Of a stretch of DNA of 64,000 nucleotides, positions 34,226 to 41,476 are shown in pieces. The DNA is taken from contig ONDO01000007.1 in NCBI GenBank assembly GCA_900316625.1, positions 24,028 to 88,027 of the forward strand. The letters are read 5' to 3'. Each line of letters begins with the position of its first letter. Position 1 is the first letter of the stretch. The position numbers were made by a program, and so were the translations under genes. Source of the stretch: an uncultured Lachnospiraceae bacterium. GTDB lineage: Bacteria; Bacillota; Clostridia; Lachnospirales; Lachnospiraceae. The notes below the pieces were generated by a model that saw nothing but the letters and a program-made list of their open reading frames with translations, searched no databases and had not been told where the DNA came from.

Positions 34226-35656
34226 TTATGCCATGATGACGCGGATGAGGTTGGTGGTTCCGCTCATGCCGAGGGGAAGACCTGCGGTCAGGATGACCTG
34301 GTCGCCTTCGGATACGAGCTTGGCGTCCTTTGCGCACTGAACTGCGTGTGCGAAGAGGGCTTCAGCCTCGTCCTTTTCTTCGATGTGAACCGCGCTGACG
34401 CCCCAGCAGAGGGACATCTGTCTCCAAACCTTCTCCTTGGGGCATCCTGCAATGATAGGAGCGGAAGGACGATACTTGGATACCATGTGCGCGGTACGGC
34501 CGGACATGGTGACGGTCATGATCTCAGAAGCCTCGAGGTCAGCAGCCATCATGCATGCGGAATGGGATACAGCATCGGTGACATTGTCGTGACGGCTGAT
34601 CTTACGCTCACGAAGGCGGCTGGAGTAGTTGATATCCTGCTCGGTGCGACGTGCGATTCGGTCCATAACAGTAACAGCCTCGACAGGATATGCACCCATT
34701 GCGGTCTCGCCGGAGAGCATGATAGCGGAAGTACCGTCGTAGATCGCATTTGCAACGTCGGTAGCCTCAGCTCTGGTGGGGCGGGGATGAGAGATCATGG
34801 AATCAAGCATCTGGGTAGCAGTAATAACGATCTTACCAGCCTGATAGGTCTTCTTAATGATCATCTTCTGGAGAGCGGGAACCTCTTCAAGAGGAATCTC
34901 GACACCCATGTCACCACGGGCAACCATGATTCCGTCAGATGCGCGGATGATGGCATCGATGTTCTGGATACCCTGATTGTTCTCAATCTTGGAGATGATC
35001 TGAATCTGGTCTCCGCCGTACTCGTGGAGCAGGGAGCGGATCGCCTGAACGTCTTCTGCAGTACGAACGAAGGATGCTGCGATGAAGTCGAAGTCATGCT
35101 CAACGCCGAAGATGATGTCTTTTCTGTCCTTCGGAGAAATGTAGGGCATGCTGAGGTCTGCGTTCGGAACGTTAACACCCTTGCGATCGGAGATCTTACC
35201 ACCATTTAATACGGTGCAGTGGATATCGGTCTCATCTACGGATTCAACGACCATGTCAATCAGACCGTCATCGATCAGGATGTGGGTTCCCTTGGAAACG
35301 TCGTTGGGAAGGTTGTCATAGGAGATCTGAACCTGATGCTGGTCACCCATGATCTCTCTGGTGGTCAGAGTGAATTCCTGACCTTCCTCGAGAATAACCT
35401 TGCCTTCCTTGAAGAGGCAGAGACGAATCTCAGGTCCCTTGGTATCAAGCATTGCCGCGATGGGAGCCTGCATCTGTTCACGAACTTTCTTCAGAAGAGC
35501 GAGTCTGTCTTCCTGCTCCTTATGTTCACCATGTGAGAAATTAAAACGTCCTACATTCATGCCTGCATTGATGAGAGCGGTAAGGGTCTCTTCGCTGTCG
35601 GTAGATGGGCCGAGAGTACATACGATTTTTGTCTTTCTGAGATAATTCTTTTCCAT
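34226..35656 (-). CDS. pyk: Pyruvate kinase
   Basis: 476 residues. It carries the barrel motifs RKTKIVCTLGPS, GRFNFSHGEH, AAMLDTKGPEIR, IISKIENNQG (catalytic Lys), VARGDMGVEIP and ATQMLDSM. It converts phosphoenolpyruvate and ADP to pyruvate and ATP in glycolysis. The length lacks the extra C-terminal PEP-utiliser domain found in Bacillus Pyk. A strong AGAAAGGTATT ribosome site lies just before the start. Confidence 0.95.
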   Translation of the reverse strand: MEKNYLRKTKIVCTLGPSTDSEETLTALINAGMNVGRFNFSHGEHKEQEDRLALLKKVREQMQAPIAAMLDTKGPEIRLCLFKEGKVILEEGQEFTLTTREIMGDQHQVQISYDNLPNDVSKGTHILIDDGLIDMVVESVDETDIHCTVLNGGKISDRKGVNVPNADLSMPYISPKDRKDIIFGVEHDFDFIAASFVRTAEDVQAIRSLLHEYGGDQIQIISKIENNQGIQNIDAIIRASDGIMVARGDMGVEIPLEEVPALQKMIIKKTYQAGKIVITATQMLDSMISHPRPTRAEATDVANAIYDGTSAIMLSGETAMGAYPVEAVTVMDRIARRTEQDINYSSRLRERKISRHDNVTDAVSHSACMMAADLEASEIMTVTMSGRTAHMVSKYRPSAPIIAGCPKEKVWRQMSLCWGVSAVHIEEKDEAEALFAHAVQCAKDAKLVSEGDQVILTAGLPLGMSGTTNLIRVIMA

Positions 35657-35711
35657 GAAAAATACCTTTCTTTTTCATCCCTTTCGCCGGTATTCCGTCC
35701 GGAAGGTTTCA

Positions 35712-35741
35712 ATTTTACCTACTTATTTAATATGCACTCAA
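35712..35741 (-). promoter_or_regulatory. Probable pyk promoter
   Basis: On the - strand, TTGAGT (35741-35736), 18 nt, TAAAAT (35717-35712), about 60 nt before the pyk start. Confidence 0.5.
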
Positions 35742-35848
35742 ATAATAGCATGGATTTTGCTCTTTGGATATAAGAAAATAGCAACAGAAAAGTTACTGGT
35801 ATGGATAGGATATTATACAAGGGAGCCAAAGAAATAAAGGAATCTGAC

Positions 35849-36013
35849 ATGACACTATGCTTTGTGGTATGTCCACGGAGATCTGTAAGAAGTGCTATGT
35901 GGAAGAAGAGGGGGATGTGGCCAAGGAGAAGATTCGGAAGGGGCCGGAAGGGACAAGACGATGAGGAAGGGATGTGGACAAGGAGAAGATTCGGAAAGGG
36001 CCGGAAGGGATAA
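35849..36013 (+). CDS. Possible small basic repeat protein
   Basis: A 54-codon frame with AAAGGA 8 nt before its ATG. It encodes a Cys-containing start and then two copies of a 19-residue unit beginning GMWPRRRFGRGRKG, very rich in Arg, Lys and Gly. The coding DNA is the 57-nt tandem repeat array. Another frame is also open through the repeats, so it may not be a gene. No homologue is known to me. Confidence 0.25.
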   Translation: MTLCFVVCPRRSVRSAMWKKRGMWPRRRFGRGRKGQDDEEGMWTRRRFGKGRKG

Positions 36014-36043
36014 GAGGATGACGAAGGGATGTGGCCAAGGAGA
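35912..36043 (+). repeat. 57-nt tandem repeats, two full copies and a partial third
   Basis: Units begin GGGATGTGG at 35912, 35969 and 36026, exactly 57 nt apart. The first two differ at only a few positions and the third stops after about 18 nt. The unit is purine-rich (GGAGAAG, GGAAGGG). It lies in the 650-nt gap between the divergent pyk and hflX genes. Confidence 0.9.
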
Positions 36044-36129
36044 GATAGAGAACATAGGCGGGGAAGTAAAATTAGGATATAATCAGGTAAGAAGAGAAAA
36101 AATTGATCCGGAAATCCTTCTATAGGGGG

Positions 36130-36290
36130 CTTCGGATCAGGTCCGAACAGTTCATAGCAGGATGGCCTCGGATCAGATCCGAACAGTTCATAGCAGGATG
36201 GCTTCGGATCAGGTCCGAACAGTTCATAGCAGGATGGCTTCGGATCAGGTCCGAACAGTTCTTAGCAGGATGGCCTCGGATCGGACAGGA
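36130..36290 (+). repeat. 36-nt tandem repeats with embedded palindromes, upstream of hflX
   Basis: Four full units (36130, 36166, 36202, 36238) and a partial fifth (36274). Each holds a palindrome centred on TCGGATCAGGTCCGA; unit 2 is perfect (TCGGATC-A-GATCCGA). Each unit also ends in AGCAGGATGG, giving ATGs in frame with hflX every 36 nt (36162, 36198, 36234, 36270). There are no spacers, so it is not a CRISPR array. Read through, each unit would encode a 12-residue peptide MASDQxRTVxSR. Confidence 0.92.
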
Positions 36291-36308
36291 ATTAGAATCT
36301 GGTTTTAT

Positions 36309-37577
36309 ATGGCACATGAGAAGAAAGAACGCCTGGTCTTAATCGCGGTTGATTATGGTCAGGATTATAGCCCAAAGAGATCTCTGGATGAACTTGCCCT
36401 CTTAGTTGAGACGGCGGGTGCCCAGGCAATTGAAAAGGTCGTGCAGAAGATGGATTCTCCTTCTCCGGCAACCTATCTGGGAAGCGGTAAAGTCGAGGAA
36501 CTTAAGTGGTTCCTGGAGGGAGAAGAGGCGGATGGTATCGTTGCAGATGATGAACTTAGTCCTGCCCAGATGAGAAATCTAGGTGAGATTCTCGATACCA
36601 AGGTGCTTGACCGTACCAGCGTGATTCTGGATATTTTCGCTCAGCACGCTAGAAGCAATGAAGGTAAGATCCAGGTAGAGATGGCACAGTTAGAATATCG
36701 TAATATCCTTTTGTCTGGTTCTTCCGGTATGCGCCTCTCCAGACAGGGTGGTGGTATCGGAAGCAGAGGGCCTGGTGAAACCCAGCTGGAGACAGACCGT
36801 CGTGTGATTCGCTCTCGTATGGCAACACTTCGTCGTTCCATCAAGGAGATGGAGAAGAACAGAGAGATAGCCAGGAAGATGCGCACCAGAAATGTACTTC
36901 CGGTCGTTGCCATTGTCGGCTATACCAATGCGGGCAAGTCGACCCTTCTCAATCACATAACGGACAGCAGTGTCTTAGAAGAGAACAAGCTCTTTGCAAC
37001 CTTAGACCCGACGACGAGAAGTGGAATTCTTCCGGATGGACAGAAACTTCTCTTTACAGATACGGTTGGTTTCATCCATAAACTGCCGCATCACCTGGTA
37101 AAGGCCTTCCATTCGACCCTGGAGGAAGCAGCTTATGCAGATGTCATTCTTCATGTGGTGGATTCGGCAGACCCGGAGATCGATATGCATATGCAGGTGG
37201 TCTATGACACCTTAGAAGAACTGAAGATCAGTGGCAAGCCGATGATCACCGTCTTTAATAAGTCAGATCTTCTGCAGACAGCCACGGGAGGAAAGAGAGA
37301 TCCCCATGCTCAGGAAGTAGTTCGTGTCAGTGCACTGACAGGGCAAGGCATGGAGGAATTATATGCTGTTTTAAGTAAGACCCTGAAGGAACTTCGTGTC
37401 TATATCGACCGGGTGATTCCCTATGCCCAAGGAACCCTGGTCAGCAGAATCCATGAGCAGGGGCAGATCGTATCAGAAGAATACGAAGAGGCTGGCGTCC
37501 ATATCAAGGCTTATGTGCCGGCAGCACTTGCTCCTGGAGACGAGAAAAGGGATGCCTTTTCGGATTTGAGAAGATAG
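36309..37577 (+). CDS. hflX: Ribosome-associated GTPase HflX
   Basis: About 422 residues. The N-terminal HflX domain has TYLGSGKVEEL and LSPAQMRNLGE, followed by SRQGGGIGSRGPGETQLE, the family signature. The GTPase domain has G1 VGYTNAGKSTLLN, switch TLDPTTRSGI, G3 FTDTVGFI and G4 VFNKSDLL. HflX splits stalled or stress-dormant 70S ribosomes. I choose the ATG at 36309 (MAHEKKERLVLIAVDYG), matching other HflX starts. Its ribosome site is weak, and four in-frame ATGs in the repeats upstream could extend the protein by 13-49 residues. Confidence 0.92.
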   Translation: MAHEKKERLVLIAVDYGQDYSPKRSLDELALLVETAGAQAIEKVVQKMDSPSPATYLGSGKVEELKWFLEGEEADGIVADDELSPAQMRNLGEILDTKVLDRTSVILDIFAQHARSNEGKIQVEMAQLEYRNILLSGSSGMRLSRQGGGIGSRGPGETQLETDRRVIRSRMATLRRSIKEMEKNREIARKMRTRNVLPVVAIVGYTNAGKSTLLNHITDSSVLEENKLFATLDPTTRSGILPDGQKLLFTDTVGFIHKLPHHLVKAFHSTLEEAAYADVILHVVDSADPEIDMHMQVVYDTLEELKISGKPMITVFNKSDLLQTATGGKRDPHAQEVVRVSALTGQGMEELYAVLSKTLKELRVYIDRVIPYAQGTLVSRIHEQGQIVSEEYEEAGVHIKAYVPAALAPGDEKRDAFSDLRR

Positions 37578-37714
37578 TTAAAAATTATTTTCATCATCTG
37601 CAACAAAATGAAATGATGAGTTGTATAGAAAGTAGAGAGGGAGCAAAAGTGACTTGCTTCTCCCGAGACAGGTGAGGAAAGTATAAGAAAAAGAGAGATA
37701 TAAGGAGGAGAGCT

Positions 37715-39061
37715 ATGAAAAAGAGAGTATTGTCCTTCCTGCTTGCAGCAGCGGTTGCAGGAAGCATCTTCGCAGCATGTGGATCATCCGGATCGAAGTC
37801 GGCATCCTATGATACTGCAACCTCAGAGAGTGCAGCATCGGCCTATGGTGATTATTATGTGGATGAAGAATCAAATGGTACTTCTTATGAAGCAGAAGAT
37901 GGGGTGGAAGCTAAGAACTCAGATAATGCTGGTTTATCTAACTTAAGGAGTGAAGAAGCCAAAGATGCTTCGGATGGAGGAGAGAGTGAACAGACCTCAA
38001 GTGCGAGTGACACCTTCACTTCACAGAAACTGGTCTATCGCGGCAGTGTTACCCTGCAGTCCATGGAATACGACAAATGTGTGAAGGCAATTAACGATGC
38101 AGTTAAGAATGCCGGAGGATTTGTCGAGTATCAGAACGAATCGAACAATAATTATCGCTGGTACTACGCCGAAGAACAGAGCATGGATGACCGTATGCTG
38201 AACATTACGGTTCGAATTCCTTCTGCCAGGTATGAAGACTTCATCCAGGGTCTGTCAGAGTACGGAAAGGTGATGGACCAGAGCAAGAATGTAGAGAACA
38301 TCACCAGGGAGTATCATTCGAATGAAGCGCAGATTGCAGCACTGAAGAAGGAACAGGAACGTCTGCTTCAGATGATGGATAAGGCAGAGACCATGGAAGA
38401 CATGATTAAGGTCGAAAGCCGTCTGTCAGAGGTTGAGAGCAATCTGAATCAGTATGAAAGCCAAAAGAGCAGTATGGATCTCGATGTGATGTATTCATCT
38501 GTTACGATCTCTGTAGAAGAAGTATCGAAGCTTTCGCCTTCGGAGAAGGAAGAAGGAACCTTCCTCTATCGTCTGAAGAAGGCCTTTAAGGGTGGCTGGT
38601 CCGGTCTCATTACTTTCTTCCAGAATATCCTGATCGGCTTCCTCTATATCCTGCCACTCGGATCTGTATTCGCCCTGATCCTTGTTCTTGTCATCAGGAT
38701 GGTAAAGAAACACAATAAAAAACGCCTGCAGAAACTGCAGGCGAGGGCTAAGTCCTGTGTAGCTACTCCGCATCCAGGAATGGCACAGGCTCCGGTACAG
38801 AACCCGCATCCGGGAATGGCACAGGCTCCGGTACAGAACCCAAATCCAGGAATGGCACAGGCTCCGGTCCAGAACCCAAATCCGGGAATGGCACAGGCTC
38901 CGGTACAGAACCCGAATCCAGGAATGGCACAGGCTCCGGTACAGAATCCGAATCCAGGAATGGCACAGAATCTTACGAATTCTGTACCAGCTGCTCCTGT
39001 AGGAGAAGAGAAGAAGACTGCATCAGAAGATTCGACAGAGAAGACTTCTGAGAAGCATTAA
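37715..39061 (+). CDS. DUF4349 lipoprotein with repeat-rich C-terminal tail
   Basis: 448 residues. A lipoprotein signal ends in FAAC (Cys22). A Ser/Glu-rich linker leads to a DUF4349 domain (about 105-275), including LVYRGSVTLQSMEYDKCVKA and a coiled coil (TREYHSNEAQIAALKKEQER). One membrane helix (about 305-330) follows. After a basic stop-transfer stretch comes a tail of about five copies of a 12-residue unit (NPxPGMAQAPVQ). DUF4349 proteins are envelope proteins of unknown function. The last 89 nt overlap the transglycosylase gene on the other strand. Confidence 0.8.
   Translation: MKKRVLSFLLAAAVAGSIFAACGSSGSKSASYDTATSESAASAYGDYYVDEESNGTSYEAEDGVEAKNSDNAGLSNLRSEEAKDASDGGESEQTSSASDTFTSQKLVYRGSVTLQSMEYDKCVKAINDAVKNAGGFVEYQNESNNNYRWYYAEEQSMDDRMLNITVRIPSARYEDFIQGLSEYGKVMDQSKNVENITREYHSNEAQIAALKKEQERLLQMMDKAETMEDMIKVESRLSEVESNLNQYESQKSSMDLDVMYSSVTISVEEVSKLSPSEKEEGTFLYRLKKAFKGGWSGLITFFQNILIGFLYILPLGSVFALILVLVIRMVKKHNKKRLQKLQARAKSCVATPHPGMAQAPVQNPHPGMAQAPVQNPNPGMAQAPVQNPNPGMAQAPVQNPNPGMAQAPVQNPNPGMAQNLTNSVPAAPVGEEKKTASEDSTEKTSEKH
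38768..38969 (+). repeat. 36-nt coding tandem repeats in the lipoprotein tail
   Basis: Units of 36 nt start at 38768, 38804, 38840, 38876 and 38912, with a partial sixth at 38948. They differ by a few substitutions (CCGCAT/CCAAAT/CCGAAT; CCAGGA/CCGGGA). Each encodes 12 residues rich in Pro, Gln and Gly. The frame is kept, so copy number can change without frameshift. Confidence 0.92.
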
Positions 39062-39797
39062 GATCAGCACTTGCGGTGCCGGTTGCGGAACCCTTGGTCG
39101 AATGATACTGAGTAATCAGGCTGGCCACGGTGGAAGCAGCCGGCATTTTCTGTGTGCTGCCGCTGTCCGTAACATAGCCTCTTGCGTAGTAGGAGAGAAC
39201 CTTGGGAATGTGGTTCTGGGTCTCTGTGTAAGGAGGAATGCCGTCATACTTGGCAACCGCTCCGCAACCGGCAGAGTAAGCAGCAAGAGCAAGAGAGACA
39301 TTACCCTTATACTTCTCTATATTCCGGGAGAGAAGCTTGGCACCTGCCATAATGTTCTGATAGGGGTCATAGGAATTCGTGACGCCGAGCCCGGCAGCGG
39401 TTCCAGGCATAAGTTGCATAACGCCGACGGCACCGGCAGAACTAACGCTAGATGTATTGAAGTTGGATTCCTGTTTTGCCATAGCGATGAGCAGACCTTC
39501 GTCTACACCATAGGTCTCAGCTGCTTCGCGGAAGATAGGCTCGAGGGAAGCGGGAACCTGGATGGGTTCCTGTTCTGTGGCTCCGTTGTCCTTCAGAATC
39601 TGGCGGATGGAAGACAGCTCATTTGCAGCACCGCCGGCATTGATCTGATCCAGCTTCTGATCGAGTGTATTCTGGAACTGGGATGTGGTGTCCGTAGTTT
39701 CTGTCGTGGCATTCGTCTGATTATGGACTTCCGTAGAAGTAATTGTTTCAGTATAAATGGGCGATAGCTGATCGCCGGCAAGGATTGTGATCTTCAA
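38973..39797 (-). CDS. Lytic transglycosylase (SLT domain) without signal peptide
   Basis: 274 residues. The SLT domain (about 85-200) holds the catalytic Glu in AMAKQESNFNTSSVS, the motif GAVGVMQLMPGTA, and ALAAYSAGCGAV. Such enzymes cleave peptidoglycan between N-acetylmuramic acid and N-acetylglucosamine. There is no signal peptide: the N-terminus is polar and Thr-rich, so export by another route or a cytosolic location must be assumed. The start is TTG (39797) with a weak AGAGAGA site. The last 30 residues are read from DNA antisense to the DUF4349 gene. Confidence 0.78.
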   Translation of the reverse strand: MKITILAGDQLSPIYTETITSTEVHNQTNATTETTDTTSQFQNTLDQKLDQINAGGAANELSSIRQILKDNGATEQEPIQVPASLEPIFREAAETYGVDEGLLIAMAKQESNFNTSSVSSAGAVGVMQLMPGTAAGLGVTNSYDPYQNIMAGAKLLSRNIEKYKGNVSLALAAYSAGCGAVAKYDGIPPYTETQNHIPKVLSYYARGYVTDSGSTQKMPAASTVASLITQYHSTKGSATGTASADLNASQKSSLSNLLMQSSSLLLQEQLVQNS

Positions 39798-39826
39798 TGG
39801 ATTAATCTCTCTTTTCGATTCAAATA

Positions 39827-40513
39827 TTACATTGCCAGAATGGCACCAAGAAGGCTCGAAGTTCCGAGTCTGTCAGCACCTGCCTGAAGTAAGGATCTTG
39901 CTTCATCGACGGTGTGGATACCGCCGGCAGCCTTGATCTTCACATTGGGTCCGATATGCTTGGCAAAGAGTTCGATGTCTTCTACCTTGGCACCATGAGA
40001 TCCGAAACCGGTGGAAGTCTTGATGTAATCACAGCCTGCTTCGGTAACGAGTTCACAGAGCCTGATCTTCTCATCTTCTGTGAGATCACAGGTTTCTACG
40101 ATGACTTTCAGGATAGCTCCTGTCGTTGTCTTACGGAGTTCCTTCAGTTCTGCAAGAATGGCTCTGTAGTTACCGTCCTTTACATCGTTACGATTGATGA
40201 CGGTATCAATCTCTGTTGCACCACGCTGCATGGCATCCTTCGCTTCGGAGACTTTGATGTCTCGTGTGGTATACCCATTTGGAAATCCGACGACAGTGCA
40301 GATGGTAAGTTCCGGCCAGGTCGCATGCACACGGCTGATGCGGGAGGGTGGAATACATACTGACGCGGTGTGATAAGCGAGTGCTTCTTCACAGAGTGTC
40401 TGATAATCTTCCCAAACGGCGGTCGGGGAGAGAAGGGTGTGATCAATTCTGCTGATCAGGGCAGCCTGCTCTTCATTTACAGGCAGAGGGACGAAACCTG
40501 GTGTAAAACTCAT
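39827..40513 (-). CDS. deoC: Deoxyribose-phosphate aldolase
   Basis: 228 residues, class I aldolase cleaving deoxyribose 5-phosphate to glyceraldehyde 3-phosphate and acetaldehyde in deoxynucleoside breakdown. Motifs are RIDHTLLSP, VVGFPNG, EIDTVINRNDVKDG, LKVIVETC and the Schiff-base region YIKTSTGF, then KAAGGIHT. An extended -10 (TGC-TATAAT, 40556-40551 on the - strand) precedes it, back to back with the asp23 promoter. The transglycosylase follows 29 nt after its stop on the same strand. Confidence 0.92.
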   Translation of the reverse strand: MSFTPGFVPLPVNEEQAALISRIDHTLLSPTAVWEDYQTLCEEALAYHTASVCIPPSRISRVHATWPELTICTVVGFPNGYTTRDIKVSEAKDAMQRGATEIDTVINRNDVKDGNYRAILAELKELRKTTTGAILKVIVETCDLTEDEKIRLCELVTEAGCDYIKTSTGFGSHGAKVEDIELFAKHIGPNVKIKAAGGIHTVDEARSLLQAGADRLGTSSLLGAILAM

Positions 40514-40550
40514 GACAAGATCCTCTTTCTTTTGCTTAACTTGATTTCTT

Positions 40551-40556
40551 ATTATA
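40551..40556 (-). promoter_or_regulatory. Extended -10 of deoC
   Basis: TATAAT preceded by TGC on the - strand, without a good -35. Start of transcription falls about 30 nt before deoC. Confidence 0.5.
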
Positions 40557-40581
40557 GCATATTCTTAACTGTCTAAATCTT

Positions 40582-40610
40582 TTGTATGAGAGTTTTACCT
40601 ATGCTATAAT
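40582..40610 (+). promoter_or_regulatory. Promoter of the asp23-recN cluster
   Basis: TTGTAT (40582-40587), 17 nt, TGC-TATAAT (hexamer 40605-40610). It is divergent from the deoC promoter and mirrors its extended -10. Confidence 0.75.
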
Positions 40611-40669
40611 GTAGGCAAACTGTTTGAAACCGTTAATGTCGGGTAATCCGACACATGGAGGATAAAAAA

Positions 40670-41035
40670 ATGGCAGAAAAGAATTACCAGATCCAGGATG
40701 GCGTTGATGTAAGCGAGCACGTACTTGCTACAATTGCAGGTCTTGCTGCTGCAGAAGTAGAAGGTGTTGCAGTCCTGAACGGCGGTCTGACAAGCAATAT
40801 GATCGCTAAGGCACCCAAGTCCCGCCTTGCGAAAGCAGTTCGGGTCATCAACAACGAAGATAATACCCTGACCGTTCAGACGATCATCGTTGTTAAGTAT
40901 GGTTATACCATTATCGATGTATCTACCCAGGTACAGGAGAAGGTTAAGAATGCGATTGAGAACATGACCGAGCTCACGGTTCGTTCCGTTGATGTCAAGG
41001 TTTCGAACGTCAGCGTTCCCAACAGAGCAGAGTAA
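40670..41035 (+). CDS. Asp23/Gls24-family envelope stress protein
   Basis: 121 residues, DUF322/Asp23 family (YloU/YqhY type). QIQDGVDVSEHVLATIAGLAA, then VVKYGYTIIDVSTQVQEKVKNAIE are typical. These small proteins associate with the membrane or with fatty-acid synthesis control (YqhY). GGAGG is 9 nt before the ATG at 40670, so I reject the ATG at 40655. Sitting before nusB, as YqhY does in Bacillus, it heads the long cluster. Confidence 0.88.
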   Translation: MAEKNYQIQDGVDVSEHVLATIAGLAAAEVEGVAVLNGGLTSNMIAKAPKSRLAKAVRVINNEDNTLTVQTIIVVKYGYTIIDVSTQVQEKVKNAIENMTELTVRSVDVKVSNVSVPNRAE

Positions 41036-41056
41036 TCTAAGTAAGGAAAAGTGAAA

Positions 41057-41461
41057 ATGACAAGAAGAAAAATCCGCGAAGAGATTTTTAAGGCCCTGTT
41101 TCAGGCAGAATTCCATTCTGAAGAAGAGATGCCTGAGCAGGTAGACCGCTTTATCGAAGATGAGGAACCTCCCATCATCGATAAGGAGGAGAGAGATTAC
41201 ATCGCAGAGAAAACGAATGCGATTCTCGAGAAGATTGTCGAGATCGATAAGGAACTGAACAGAGTGGCAGAAGGCTGGACAACAGCTCGTATGCCCAAGG
41301 TTGATCTGACCCTTCTTCGTCTGGCACTCTATGAGATTCGCTACGAAGAACTTCCTGCCGGTGTAGCCATCAATGAAGCGGTAGAACTTGCCAAGAAGTA
41401 TGGAAGCGACAACTCTTCTTCCTTTATCAACGGTGTACTCGGACGTATTGTCCGCGAATAA
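41057..41461 (+). CDS. nusB: Transcription antitermination factor NusB
   Basis: 134 residues, all-helical. MTRRKIREEIFKALFQ and the C-terminal LRLALYEIRYEELPAGVAINEAVELAKKYG are family signatures. With NusE it binds boxA in rRNA leaders to promote antitermination. AAGGAAA is 7 nt before the ATG at 41057, so this start is better than the GTG at 41051. It is 21 nt after asp23. Confidence 0.93.
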   Translation: MTRRKIREEIFKALFQAEFHSEEEMPEQVDRFIEDEEPPIIDKEERDYIAEKTNAILEKIVEIDKELNRVAEGWTTARMPKVDLTLLRLALYEIRYEELPAGVAINEAVELAKKYGSDNSSSFINGVLGRIVRE

Positions 41462-41476
41462 ACCAGAGGTATCAGG

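Noticed and set aside
34199-35209. 336-codon + strand frame opposite pyk
   Set aside because: Shadow of pyruvate kinase codon use, no ribosome site.
36130-36290. CRISPR array (36-nt repeat length)
   Set aside because: Units are directly joined with no spacers, and no cas genes are present.
36162-36308. hflX start at 36162 with a repeat-coded extension
   Set aside because: Other HflX proteins start like the 36309 product, and the repeat ATGs lack proper ribosome-site spacing. Kept as a possibility in the findings.
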